Assembly: GCA_900557195.1 (NCBI GenBank)
Contig: USRT01000021.1
Location: forward strand, 1-35,941
DNA: 35,941 nucleotides
Reading direction: 5' to 3'
Origin: an uncultured Clostridium sp.
GTDB lineage: Bacteria; Bacillota; Clostridia; TANB77; CAG-508
Positions 16,009 to 25,016 of the stretch are shown in pieces. Each line of letters begins with the position of its first letter. Within the stretch, counting starts at the first letter, position 1. The notes under the pieces were generated by a model that made no database searches, was not told the origin of the DNA, and saw only the letters and a list, made by a program, of their open reading frames with translations. The translations under genes and the position numbers were made by a program.

Positions 16009-16632
16009 TTACCAAATCCAAGCAATCTGTACGGATTTAAGAAAAGCCTCGAAGTCCATTGGGATACGACCGCAGTTTGAATCATCAATGAATACTGTAG
16101 ATTTGTCAATTCCTACAACATTGACGAAAAGATTGCCACAACGATTTGAATCATTGTGATAGAGAGCATTACTTACCAGACAAGTAGAAATGCTACCACG
16201 CAGAAGAGCATCGATAATTTCTGCATAGTGGCTTGCACGTCTTAAACCAAAGTGGTCAAATAAGCAATGCCATGTGCCTTTACCCGGTTTGTAATATCCT
16301 TTCTTTGCGATTTCTTCAGTAAGGTCTTCCAAATCAGCATAAATAAGCTGTGTAGTGAGTCCTTGATGAAAACAGAAGACTGCACAACCGCCATCTTTCA
16401 AGGTTGTAGATGCATACTCCAAATTCCCAGAAGGGATAGAGGTAGTAGGATTTACAAAAAAGGGCGTGTTGATAGTGAATATGTGTTTTTCCAATGGCTT
16501 GACAGTAGTTTCATTGAGAATGAAACGTTCAACTGAAGCTGTGAAGCTTTTGCTAATCAAAGAGTTAATAGCTTTATTAGCCTCGTAGCGCTCATGAGAC
16601 TCCATCCGTGGTGCCAAATTTAAAAGTTTCAT
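16009..16632 (-). CDS. Papain-fold-like (C39-like) protein, probably acquired; contains an in-frame CGG
   Basis: A 207-aa protein of unknown role. DGGCAVFCFHQG (about 91-102) resembles the catalytic-Cys region of C39-type papain-fold peptidases. The later strand pair NLFVNVVGIDKSTVFIDDSN resembles the region where such peptidases carry the catalytic His (usually GHFVVV), but here the position is Asn, so activity is doubtful. GC is near 45% in a stretch I counted, against about 28% around it, suggesting recent transfer. Codon 9 is CGG (16608-16606), read in frame; applying the shift rule of the native genes would end translation within about 20 codons. Met10 follows it directly. AAGGAGG precedes ATG 16632. 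Function not recognised with confidence. Confidence 0.6.
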   Translation of the reverse strand: MKLLNLAPRMESHERYEANKAINSLISKSFTASVERFILNETTVKPLEKHIFTINTPFFVNPTTSIPSGNLEYASTTLKDGGCAVFCFHQGLTTQLIYADLEDLTEEIAKKGYYKPGKGTWHCLFDHFGLRRASHYAEIIDALLRGSISTCLVSNALYHNDSNRCGNLFVNVVGIDKSTVFIDDSNCGRIPMDFEAFLKSVQIAWIW

Positions 16633-16978
16633 AGGAAAAATCCTCCTTGCCTAGAATAGCCTTAAGTCCTAGGTCTTTTGAAAATTTAGGCTAACCATAT
16701 TTTAACATAAGTATACATAAAATGCAAGAAAAAGAATTTTAATCTGCATTCACAATGTAATAAATGTTCAAAAAACTATATAAAACCGAAATTTGGAGAA
16801 TATATGTAAAATATAATAAAAATAATATATGAAAAGAATAGGTAGAATTTAAATAATAATATATAAAAAACAAAATAGTTAAAATAAATAAAAATTATAC
16901 ACAAATAAAATCACTTAAAAATATGTAAATACATATTTTCAAGCGATATAAATAATTAAAATTTAATAATATATAAGC
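16633..16978. other. Intergenic stretch with a promoter for the foreign gene
   Basis: On the minus strand, TTGCAT (16728-16723) and TAAAAT (16705-16700) with a 17-base spacer form a credible promoter for the gene at 16009-16632, with a leader of about 60 bases. The rest (16730-16978) is very AT-rich, with no frame or structure that I can support. Confidence 0.5.
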
Positions 16979-17305
16979 TTATTTTTCTTCTGCAATTAAT
17001 TTAGCAATATTATAAATTAACTTTTGCTTTTTGGAAGAGCACTTTTTCAAAATATCACTAAATTCTGAATCTAGATATATTTTTGAAGCACTAGATGTAC
17101 CATTTAAAATATAACCTTCACTAACACCTAAAATATTACATATCTCACTTAATCTTTTTAAATTAATATGAGAATTGCCACGTTCAATTCTACTTAAAAA
17201 AGCAACAGAAACATCAATTTCTTCAGCTAACTTCTCTTGAGTCATATGTTTATCCAGTCTTGCTTTTTTTAATCTTTGTCCAATAATATTAAAATCTAAT
17301 GCCAT
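16979..17305 (-). CDS. XRE-family transcriptional regulator
   Basis: A 108-aa protein with a Cro/CI-type helix-turn-helix at about residues 7-60 (GQRLKKARLDKHMTQEKLAEEI, then VSVAFLSRIERG) and a short C-terminal helical tail ending NIAKLIAEEK. ATG 17305 is chosen because GAGGTGATAAAA lies directly upstream. A longer frame to 17335 starts without a ribosome site. It is divergent from the ABC exporter, whose promoter is 100-140 bases away, so it may control that exporter; this is inference from position only. Confidence 0.85.
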   Translation of the reverse strand: MALDFNIIGQRLKKARLDKHMTQEKLAEEIDVSVAFLSRIERGNSHINLKRLSEICNILGVSEGYILNGTSSASKIYLDSEFSDILKKCSSKKQKLIYNIAKLIAEEK

Positions 17306-17411
17306 TTTTATCACCTCACAAACAAAAAATAGCATTTATAGGGTAAGTTTTACAGAAACTAAGACTACAATGTTAATCAATAAGTTAATATATATTATTT
17401 TGATTTAAAAA

Positions 17412-17440
17412 TTGAAAAATATGTATAGATACAATATAAT
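17412..17440 (+). promoter_or_regulatory. Promoter of the ABC exporter operon
   Basis: TTGAAA (17412-17417) and TATAAT (17435-17440) with a 17-base spacer, about 95 bases before the first exporter gene. Confidence 0.6.
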
Positions 17441-17535
17441 ATAAAAAATCATTATTAAGAGTTTATAAAAAAATATTTCAGTTAATATTTTCAGAAGAGT
17501 AATTTATAAATTTTATATAAAATAGGAGGCAATAT

Positions 17536-19258
17536 TTGAAAGTTTTACTAAAATATCTAAAAAGTTACAAAAAGGAAATAATTATAGGACCAATATTAAA
17601 ATTAGTAGAAGCGATAATAGAAGTACTAATCCCATTTTTTATGGGTAAATTCATAGATAGAATGTTTGAAATTCAAACAAGTGAAATAATAAAATTTGGA
17701 GTTTGTTTATTAATACTGGTGATAATAGGATTTATTTCAGCTGCTAGTAGTCAATACTTTGCAGCAAAAGCGTCTCAAGGATATGGAACAATTATTAGAA
17801 AGAAATTATTTAATTATATAAATAATTTTAGTAATAAACAAATAGATAAAATAAGTACAGAGAAACTTACTAATATAATAACAAATGATGTAATACAGCT
17901 AGAAGTGGCAGTTGCAATGTGGATTAGACTTGTTATTAGAGTGCCATTTATTTGTATGGGAGCTTTAGTAATGTGTTATATAATTAATAGCAGGTACGCA
18001 TTTATTATATTTATATCTATGATAATATTAGCTGGGCTTACATTTTTTATTGTAAGAAAGGCGGCACCTTTATATAAAATATCAAAAGAAAAATTAGATA
18101 TTTTATCTTCAAGAGTAAAAGAAAATTTGCAAAATGTAAGAGTTGTAAGAGCTTTTGTTAAAGAGAAAGATGAATTGAAAAAATTTGAAAAAGTAAATAA
18201 AGACACATATAACTATGCAAAAAAATCATATATAGTATCTCGGACTATTAAATCCTATAACTACATTAATTTTAAATATTACAATAATTACAATATTATA
18301 TTGTGGACAAATTCAAATAAGACTTGGGGATTTAAGCCAAGGTGAATTAATTGCAGTTATAAATTATATTTCTCAAATGTTACTTGCAATTATAGTATTT
18401 TCTAATCTAATAACAGTGTATACAAGAGCATATACATCTGCTAAAAGAGTAAAAAGTGTACTAGATGTTAAAATAGATGAAAATTATGGAGAATTAGAAG
18501 AAATATATAATGGTGATATTGATATAAAAAATGCAGTATTTTCTTATGATGCTATTTCCTTATTAAACAATTTTAGTTTAAAAGTAAATGAAGGAGAAAT
18601 TTTAGGAATAATAGGTGGGGCAGGTAGTGGAAAAAGCACAATATTAAATTTAATAAATAGAAGTTATGATATTCAGAATGGTACTATTTTAATAGGAAAC
18701 AAAGATATAAAAGAATATAAGAAAACTTTTATAAAAGAAAAAATTTTACTTATATCACAAAAAACAGATTTTTTTAGAGAAACTATTAAAGAAAATATTG
18801 TTCTAGGAAGAAAAAATATTACAGATAATGATATTATAAGAGCTTTGAAAAATGCAAATGCATGGGAGTTTGTATCAAAGCTTCCAGATGGAATAAATAC
18901 AAAATTAGAAAATAATGCAAATAATTTTTCAGGAGGCCAGAAACAGAGAATAGGAATTGCAAGGATTTTTGTTGGAAATCCTAGAATTTTATTATTAGAT
19001 GATATTACAAGTGCATTAGATAAAAAAACTGAAAAAGAAGTATTTTATAATATATATAAATATGTAAAGGAAAATAAAATAACAACTATTATTTCTTCTC
19101 AAAAATTATCTGCATTTAAATATGTAGATAGAATATTAGTATTAAAAGATGGAAAAGTAGAGAGGGTAGGTACTAAAGAAGAAGTAGAGAAGTTTTCTAA
19201 AACATATAAAGAAATACAAAGTTTTCAAATAGATGATAAAGAATATGGAGGTGAATAA
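17536..19258 (+). CDS. Heterodimeric ABC exporter, half A (degenerate site), +1 shift at CGG 18241
   Basis: ABC half-transporter of 573 aa after the shift: membrane domain (about 1-310) and ATPase domain (about 325-573). Walker A is GGAGSGKST, the signature FSGGQKQR and Walker B ILLLDDITSALD, with Asp in place of the catalytic Glu. This marks the non-hydrolysing site of TM287/288- or BmrCD-type heterodimers. Skipping C18241 gives SGLLNPITTLILN at codon 236, in the membrane domain where exporters have a conserved NP segment. Unshifted reading ends at TGA 18343-18345, before the ATPase domain. The TTG start follows AGGAGG. The stop overlaps the next start (TAATG). The substrate is unknown; drug or peptide export is typical. 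Confidence 0.9.
18241..18244 (+). other. +1 frameshift site TCT-C-GGA (ABC exporter half A)
   Basis: In-frame CGG at codon 236. Skipping the C gives Gly236 before LLNPIT. Confidence 0.92.
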
Positions 19259-20955
19259 TGAAAGATAGTAGTAGATTGAAAGAATATATTCTTAAAAATA
19301 AGTTTGTTATTATACTAATTGTAGTTTCTTGTGTTATTTCTACTATATTAACATTGCTTGCTCCAGTTTTAGTAGGGGATGTAATAGAAAAAATTGTTAT
19401 TTGGGATATGCAAAGTATTGCAAAGCAAATTTTACTAATTGCTTGTATGTATATAGGTGTTTTTATTTTAGATTACGTTTCTATAATTAATTTATCAAAA
19501 TTATCAAGTAAAATCGGAAGTGAAATTAGAGAGCAATTATTTAGTAAGCTCCATAAAGTATCAATTTCATATATAGATAAAAGCAGTCATGGAGAAATAG
19601 TAAATAAATTTTCCTTTGATGTAGAAAATATTTGCTTAGCTATAATTCAAGGGGCATCTAAAATTATAATAGGAATAGTTACTGTAATTGGAGCAATTAT
19701 TATAATGGTAAAGTTAAATTATATTTTGGCAATTATAACTGTTTCTTCTGCACCACTTATGTATTTTATTTCTAGATTTATTGTAAACCGTTCTAAAGAA
19801 ATGTTTAGATCCAGAGGAGAAATTATATCAAAAATAAATGGTTATACTGGTGAGATTATAAATAGTAATAAAACAGTTAAGGATTTTAATTATACTAAAA
19901 TAGCAGAAGATAAATTTAATAAGATGAATGAAAAGCTTTTTGAAGATGGTAAAAAAGCGCAATTTTATTCATCATTAACAAACCCATGTACAAGATTTGT
20001 GAATAATTTAACATATATTTTAATAGGTATTGTTGGAATAATACTTGCTAAAAATGGAGAAGCGGATTTAGGAATTATAACAAGTTTTTTGATGTATGTT
20101 AATATATTTGCAAGACCATTTAATGAAATAACAGGAGTAATGTCAGAACTTCAAACAGCATTTTCATCAGTAAATAAAATAAGGGAATTTTTATCAAGTA
20201 AAGAAGAAGAAAAAACTGATAGAGGAAACATAAAAGATATAAAAGGAAATATTGATTTTATAAATGTATATTTTTCTTATAATAAAGATATGAGATTTAT
20301 AGAGAATATGAATTTAAGTGTAAAACAAGGAGAGAGTATAGCTATTGTAGGAAAAACAGGAGCAGGAAAAACAAGTATTGTTAATTTAATTATGAAGTTT
20401 TATGACATAAATAAGGGTCAGATTTTAATAGATGGAATAAATATTAATGATATTCCAAAAGATATTTTAAGAAAAAATATTGGTATTGTTCTTCAAGATA
20501 CTAAACTATTTACAGGAACAATAAAGGAAAATATAGCATATGGGAAAAAAGATGCTACAGATGAAGAAATAGTGAATGCTGCGAAGCTTTCAGGTAGTGA
20601 CACGTTTATTAGAAGGCTTCCAAATGGATATGATACAGTTATTACAGAAAAAACTTTTTTGTCTGCAGGTGAAATTCAATTAATAACAATAGCTAGAATG
20701 TTTTTGATAAAACCACCAATTTTAATTTTAGACGAAGCAACAAGTAATGTTGATATTGTAACAGAAAATAAAATTCAAGGGGCTTTTTTAGAACTTATGA
20801 AAGGTGCAACTACATTTATTATTGCACATCATTTATCTACTATAAAATCTGCAGATAGAATTATTGTAATTGAAAATGGAAATATTGTAGAAGAGGGAAA
20901 GCATGAGGAGTTGTTAAGAAAAAAAGGGAAATATTATGAATTATATGAAAGTTAA
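19258..20955 (+). CDS. Heterodimeric ABC exporter, half B
   Basis: Partner half-transporter, 565 aa, read in one frame. The membrane domain spans about 1-310 with six predicted helices. The ATPase domain has Walker A GKTGAGKTS, Walker B LILDEATSNVD with the catalytic Glu intact, and switch His in AHHLST. Its signature is altered to LSAGEIQL, as expected for the partner of a subunit with a degenerate Walker B. The pair thus has one active and one degenerate ATP site. ATG 19258 overlaps the stop of half A by one base, so the two are translationally coupled in equal amounts. Confidence 0.94.
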   Translation: MKDSSRLKEYILKNKFVIILIVVSCVISTILTLLAPVLVGDVIEKIVIWDMQSIAKQILLIACMYIGVFILDYVSIINLSKLSSKIGSEIREQLFSKLHKVSISYIDKSSHGEIVNKFSFDVENICLAIIQGASKIIIGIVTVIGAIIIMVKLNYILAIITVSSAPLMYFISRFIVNRSKEMFRSRGEIISKINGYTGEIINSNKTVKDFNYTKIAEDKFNKMNEKLFEDGKKAQFYSSLTNPCTRFVNNLTYILIGIVGIILAKNGEADLGIITSFLMYVNIFARPFNEITGVMSELQTAFSSVNKIREFLSSKEEEKTDRGNIKDIKGNIDFINVYFSYNKDMRFIENMNLSVKQGESIAIVGKTGAGKTSIVNLIMKFYDINKGQILIDGININDIPKDILRKNIGIVLQDTKLFTGTIKENIAYGKKDATDEEIVNAAKLSGSDTFIRRLPNGYDTVITEKTFLSAGEIQLITIARMFLIKPPILILDEATSNVDIVTENKIQGAFLELMKGATTFIIAHHLSTIKSADRIIVIENGNIVEEGKHEELLRKKGKYYELYES

Positions 20956-20995
20956 AAATTTATGTAATTATTTAGAAATTAATAATATAAAAAAG

Positions 20996-21029
20996 ACCTG
21001 CCTCCCTAGAAGAACTCTGGGAGGTAGGT
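20996..21029. terminator. Bidirectional terminator between the exporter and the alarmone-synthetase-like gene
   Basis: ACCTGCCTCCC (20996-21006) pairs with GGGAGGTAGGT (21019-21029), with one G-U pair. T-runs follow on both strands. Confidence 0.85.
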
Positions 21030-21041
21030 TTTTATCAATAC

Positions 21042-21938
21042 TTAAATATTCGATAGAACGAGGAATGTTCTAGGAATGAAAATTCCAACCGAATCGTAGT
21101 ATTCGTCTTCATCTACTATAAAGTCTTCAGATGATATTTTGTTTATATCTATCTGCGATATGTCGACTTTAGTGAATGATGTGGCTTCGTCTTCTCTTTG
21201 CGTTTCATCATTTTGATATTTATCAGCTTTATATTTGGTATGTGCAGCAGGGCCGAGCTCTGCATGTTCATCCATCTGATAACTACGTATTTGCACTTCA
21301 AATTCACGACCCTGTGAGTCAATAAATACAACATGTAAGGATTGATAGCCCTTATCTTTGGGATTGGCAACATAATCCTTGACAAATATTTGGTTTTCGC
21401 TTTTGAGATAAGACTCTTTTGGAACGAAGACTTTCGGGTGCTTTTTTTTGTTGAATTTTGATGTCGAAGACCTTTTCTCTGCTTCAGTTGGATTAAATCC
21501 CTTTGAAATAAAGAAGTCGATACATTTGTCCATAAGCTGATAGCAGTCACGGACAAGTTCTTCGTTACTTTTTCCAAAAAGGATAATTCTGAAGCCGATG
21601 GAGTCCTTTATTTCTGGAGATTTATTTTTTGACAACACTAAGTTGCATTTATCTTCCAGACTGATTAAACTTTTCTTTCGGCCAAAGACTTTTGCTTTGT
21701 GAAATGCGTGAATGCAAGAGCAATAGAAACAGTACATCGAGTTCTGAAGTGAAAAAATAAATTCTTTATCTTCAGAAATTTGAACGTAATGTTCTAACAT
21801 ATTTGCATGAAGCTGATTGGGCCGTCCTCCAACTTCGCGCAAAGCTACGGAATAAGACTCTAAGATGTTACGTGCATTAGTTCCAGTATATAAATAAGGA
21901 ATAATGCTAAGAGTCTCTGAATGTGGCGTTGTTTCCAT
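21042..21938 (-). CDS. RelA/SpoT-domain (alarmone synthetase-like) protein, probably acquired; contains an in-frame CGG
   Basis: A 298-aa protein with an isolated RelA/SpoT nucleotidyltransferase domain (about 85-245): GRKKSLISLEDK (ATP-binding region), KDSIGFRIIL, KGYQSLHVVF and EFEVQIRSYQMDEHAELGPAAH. It has no HD hydrolase, TGS or ACT domain, so it resembles small alarmone synthetases or the related toxic ones. No antitoxin is adjacent. An acidic C-terminal tail follows. ATG 21938 is preferred over an upstream TTG because GAAAGAGGT precedes it. GC is near 40% in a stretch I counted, well above the neighbours. Codon 39 is CGG followed by C (GGA-CGG-CCC), read in frame; skipping the C would end the frame 10 codons later. 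Confidence 0.8.
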   Translation of the reverse strand: METTPHSETLSIIPYLYTGTNARNILESYSVALREVGGRPNQLHANMLEHYVQISEDKEFIFSLQNSMYCFYCSCIHAFHKAKVFGRKKSLISLEDKCNLVLSKNKSPEIKDSIGFRIILFGKSNEELVRDCYQLMDKCIDFFISKGFNPTEAEKRSSTSKFNKKKHPKVFVPKESYLKSENQIFVKDYVANPKDKGYQSLHVVFIDSQGREFEVQIRSYQMDEHAELGPAAHTKYKADKYQNDETQREDEATSFTKVDISQIDINKISSEDFIVDEDEYYDSVGIFIPRTFLVLSNI

Positions 21939-21985
21939 GTAAATACCTCTTTCTTGATAAAATTTCAAATCTTATGATTTATACT

Positions 21986-22014
21986 ATTATAGCACAATTT
22001 AACATTGTTGTAAA
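21986..22014 (-). promoter_or_regulatory. Promoter of the RelA/SpoT-domain gene
   Basis: On the minus strand, TTTACA (22014-22009) and TATAAT (21991-21986) are spaced by 17 bases. Confidence 0.55.
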
Positions 22015-22103
22015 ATTAAAGAGAAATGTCATTTAATTTAAATTATATCTATCTTGATTATAATATAAATATAGATATCTATAAAAATCTTTCGTTCTAA
22101 TAC

Positions 22104-22149
22104 AACCCCTATACGAATACAATTAAACAAAAGTATTCATATGGGGGTT
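22104..22149 (+). promoter_or_regulatory. Hairpin covering the spoIIID ribosome binding site
   Basis: The segment 22104-22120 (AACCCC...GAATAC) pairs with 22133-22149 (GTATTC...GGGGTT) over 17 positions with one G-U pair and one mismatch. The GGGGG that serves as ribosome site (22143-22147) is inside the stem. It looks like translational control by a temperature- or factor-sensitive hairpin. Confidence 0.55.
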
Positions 22150-22155
22150 TGCTTT

Positions 22156-22470
22156 ATGAGAGGAATTATTTCACATAACTTACCAGTAACAAATAGAAAG
22201 TTAACAGGTAAGCAATCAATAGAAGAGCGTGCAATTAGCTTAGCACATTATATTATAGATTCAAAAGATACAGTAAGAGGTACAGCTGCTAAATTTGGAA
22301 TAAGTAAAAGTACAGTACATAAAGATGTAAGCGAAAGACTTTGCAATATAAACCCTGCATTAGCACAAGAGGTAAGAGAAATTTTAGATGAAAATAAAGC
22401 TGAAAGGCATATAAGAGGAGGTATGGCAACAAAATTAAAATATAGTAATGAGCATAGAACCAATAAATAA
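22156..22470 (+). CDS. spoIIID: Sporulation transcription factor SpoIIID
   Basis: Mother-cell DNA-binding regulator acting after SigE and before SigK, 104 aa (about 93 in B. subtilis). The helix-turn-helix TAAKFGISKSTVHKDV and the basic C-terminal segment ERHIRGGMATKLKY are near identical to the family. ATG 22156 is chosen because GGGGG lies eight bases upstream; an ATG at 22141 is inside the leader hairpin and would add five residues. It is monocistronic, with its own terminator. Confidence 0.95.
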   Translation: MRGIISHNLPVTNRKLTGKQSIEERAISLAHYIIDSKDTVRGTAAKFGISKSTVHKDVSERLCNINPALAQEVREILDENKAERHIRGGMATKLKYSNEHRTNK

Positions 22471-22476
22471 AGGAAA

Positions 22477-22512
22477 AACAGATTCAGAATGAAAATAACA
22501 ATTGAATCTGTT
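22477..22512 (+). terminator. Terminator of spoIIID
   Basis: The perfect 10-base arms AACAGATTCA and TGAATCTGTT are followed by TTTTATTT. Confidence 0.85.
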
Positions 22513-22602
22513 TTTTATTTAAATAAAAATACTATGAAATAGAAATATATTATAGTATAATTGGTTCATAAAATGATAAATCTTATGAAGAGGAGTTTGG
22601 AT

Positions 22603-24570
22603 ATGAAAGAAAATTCTGATGATGAAAGAAGATATTTAGAATTATTAGCAGAAAAATTTCCAAGCATACAGGATGTATGTACAGAAATTATTAATTTGAA
22701 AGCAATATTAAATTTACCAAAAGGAACAGAACATTTTTTAAGTGATTTACATGGAGAATATGAATCCTTTTTACATATATTAAAAAACGCATCAGGGGTA
22801 ATAAAAGCAAAAATAGATGAAAGTTTTGAAAACAGTATGACAAAAGAAGAAAGAAAAAAATTAGCTACATTAATATATTATCCAGAGGAAAAATTAGAAT
22901 TAATAAAAAAAGAAGAAAATATAGATATGCAGGAATTTTACAAAATAACATTATATCGATTAATTGAAATTTGTAAAATTATTGCTTCTAAATATAGTAG
23001 ATCAAAAGTAAGAAAAGCTATGCCGAAGGAGTATGAATATATTATTGATGAATTATTACATGCAAATCAAGATACCTGTGACAAAGAATCTTATTATCAT
23101 CAAATAATAAATACTATTATTAATTTAGAGCGTGGGGAAGCTTTTATTATTGCTATGTCAAAATTAATACAACAATTGGCTGTAGACCATTTACACATTA
23201 TAGGAGATATATATGATAGAGGACCTGGTCCACATATTATTATGGATGAACTGATGAAACATCATTCAATTGACATTCAATGGGGAAACCATGATATTAT
23301 TTGGATGGGAGCAGCAAGTGGTTCAGAAGCATGTATATTTAATGTACTTAGAATTTGTTCAAGATATAATAATTTAGATATTTTAGAGGATGGTTATGGA
23401 ATTAATATAAGAGCAATTACAGAGTTTGCTATGGAACAATATAAAGAAGATAATTCAAACGTTTTTATACCACAAAATTCAGACCAAATAGAATATTTAC
23501 ATACACTAAACTTATTAGCAAAAATACAAAAAGCCTCTAGTATTATTCAATTTAAATTAGAGGGGCAGATAATAAAGAATCATCCAGAGTTTCAGATGGA
23601 AAACAGAATGCTATTAGATAAGATAAATTATGAAACAGGTGAAATTGTTATAAATGAAAAAGTATATAAATTATTAGATTCTTATTTTCCAACAATTGAT
23701 CCAAAAGATCCATATAAACTTACTGAAAAAGAGCAAGAGGTAGTTAACAAATTAAAAAAAGGATTTATTAATAGTGAAAAATTACAAAGACATGTAAAAT
23801 TTTTATATAATAAAGGAAGTCTATATAAAATTTATAATAATAATTTATTAATACATGGCTGTATACCAATGGATGAAAAAGGAAAGTTAAAAAGTTATTA
23901 TAATGGTAAAGAAAAATTAAAAGGAAAAGAATTACTAGATTATATTGATAAATTAGCAAGACAAGCATATTTTGGTGATATAGAATCAGAAGAAAGAAAT
24001 TATGGAAAAGACTTTTTATGGTATTTATGGTGTGGAGAGAATTCACCTATTTTTTGCAAAGATGCTATGAAAACATTTGAAAGATATTTTATTGATGATA
24101 AAGAGCTTCAAAAAGAAAATAAAAATCCTTTTTATATATTTGCACAAAAGGAAGAAGTATGTGATCAGATTTTTAAAGAATTTGGAATAGATCCAGAGAA
24201 AGGTCATATAATTTGTGGTCATATTCCCGTTAAATTTAAATCGGGGGAAAGTCCAATAAAAGCTAATGGAAAATTACTTATTATTGATGGGGGATTATCG
24301 AAATCATATCAAAAAACAACTGGAATTGCAGGATATACATTGATTTACAATTCCTATGGTTTGATGCTTGCAGAACATGAACCATTTACTTCTACAAATG
24401 ATGCAATTGTAAAAGAAACAGATTTACATTCTTCAAAAGTGATTGTGGAAAAGGTAGAGAGAAAGAAAATAAAAGATACAGATATTGGATTAGAATTACA
24501 AGAACAAATAGATAATTTAAAAAGATTATTGCAGGCATATAAGAAAGGGATTATAAAAATAAAGAAATAA
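22603..24570 (+). CDS. fbp: Fructose-1,6-bisphosphatase class III
   Basis: Gluconeogenic phosphatase of the Bacillota class III type, 655 aa (B. subtilis Fbp about 670). It has a calcineurin-like metal site: FLSDLHGEYESF (about 52), GDIYDRGPGP (about 204), WGNHD (about 228) and, near the end, CGHIPVKF and LLIIDGG. ATG 22603 has GAGGAG seven bases upstream; the upstream TTG at 22561 lacks one. It is read in one frame, with no CGG codon in frame. Confidence 0.97.
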   Translation: MKENSDDERRYLELLAEKFPSIQDVCTEIINLKAILNLPKGTEHFLSDLHGEYESFLHILKNASGVIKAKIDESFENSMTKEERKKLATLIYYPEEKLELIKKEENIDMQEFYKITLYRLIEICKIIASKYSRSKVRKAMPKEYEYIIDELLHANQDTCDKESYYHQIINTIINLERGEAFIIAMSKLIQQLAVDHLHIIGDIYDRGPGPHIIMDELMKHHSIDIQWGNHDIIWMGAASGSEACIFNVLRICSRYNNLDILEDGYGINIRAITEFAMEQYKEDNSNVFIPQNSDQIEYLHTLNLLAKIQKASSIIQFKLEGQIIKNHPEFQMENRMLLDKINYETGEIVINEKVYKLLDSYFPTIDPKDPYKLTEKEQEVVNKLKKGFINSEKLQRHVKFLYNKGSLYKIYNNNLLIHGCIPMDEKGKLKSYYNGKEKLKGKELLDYIDKLARQAYFGDIESEERNYGKDFLWYLWCGENSPIFCKDAMKTFERYFIDDKELQKENKNPFYIFAQKEEVCDQIFKEFGIDPEKGHIICGHIPVKFKSGESPIKANGKLLIIDGGLSKSYQKTTGIAGYTLIYNSYGLMLAEHEPFTSTNDAIVKETDLHSSKVIVEKVERKKIKDTDIGLELQEQIDNLKRLLQAYKKGIIKIKK

Positions 24571-24571
24571 A

Positions 24572-24608
24572 AAATAGTTGATTGTGTAAAACAATCAACT
24601 ATTTTTTT
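24572..24608. terminator. Bidirectional terminator after fbp
   Basis: A 14-base perfect stem (AAATAGTTGATTGT and complement) with a 5-base loop is followed by T-runs on both strands. It also ends the convergent zinc-ribbon gene. Confidence 0.85.
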
Positions 24609-24612
24609 ACAA

Positions 24613-24780
24613 TTAGTTATTGTAATTGTTATTTCTTCTTTGTTCTTTTCTAGCTTTTCTACAAGCTGGACATCTTTGTGGTTCGTTTGTGAATCCTTTT
24701 TCTTGGTAAAATGCTTGTTCACCTTCTGTAAAAATAAATTCAGCACCACAGTCTTTACATACTAAAGTTTTATCTGCCAT
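24613..24780 (-). CDS. Zinc-ribbon protein of 55 aa
   Basis: A 55-aa protein with two Cys pairs, VCKDCG (8 and 11) and CPAC (37 and 40), joined by FIFTEGEQAFYQEKGFTNEP, and a basic Asn-rich tail. This matches the small 'probable zinc-ribbon' family (zf-trcl type) common in Bacillota, of unknown function. ATG 24780 has AGGAGG eight bases upstream. It is too short for usual length cut-offs but has an excellent ribosome site and a conserved pattern. Confidence 0.85.
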   Translation of the reverse strand: MADKTLVCKDCGAEFIFTEGEQAFYQEKGFTNEPQRCPACRKARKEQRRNNNYNN

Positions 24781-25016
24781 TATAGAATACCTCCTTCTTA
24801 GTTTTGAGATTTAATATTTTTGACACATTGATCCTAAATAATAAAGAAGGAAATAGTCTAAAAAATTATTAAATTCATTTAAGCTTTTTATTTAAGCCAA
24901 ATCTACTATATCATAAAACAAAAAAATATACAACATATTTTTTCATAAAATTTATTAACTATCTTACAAAATTCGACATATTATATAGTAACCTAATAAA
25001 ATGAGGTGAGATTAAC

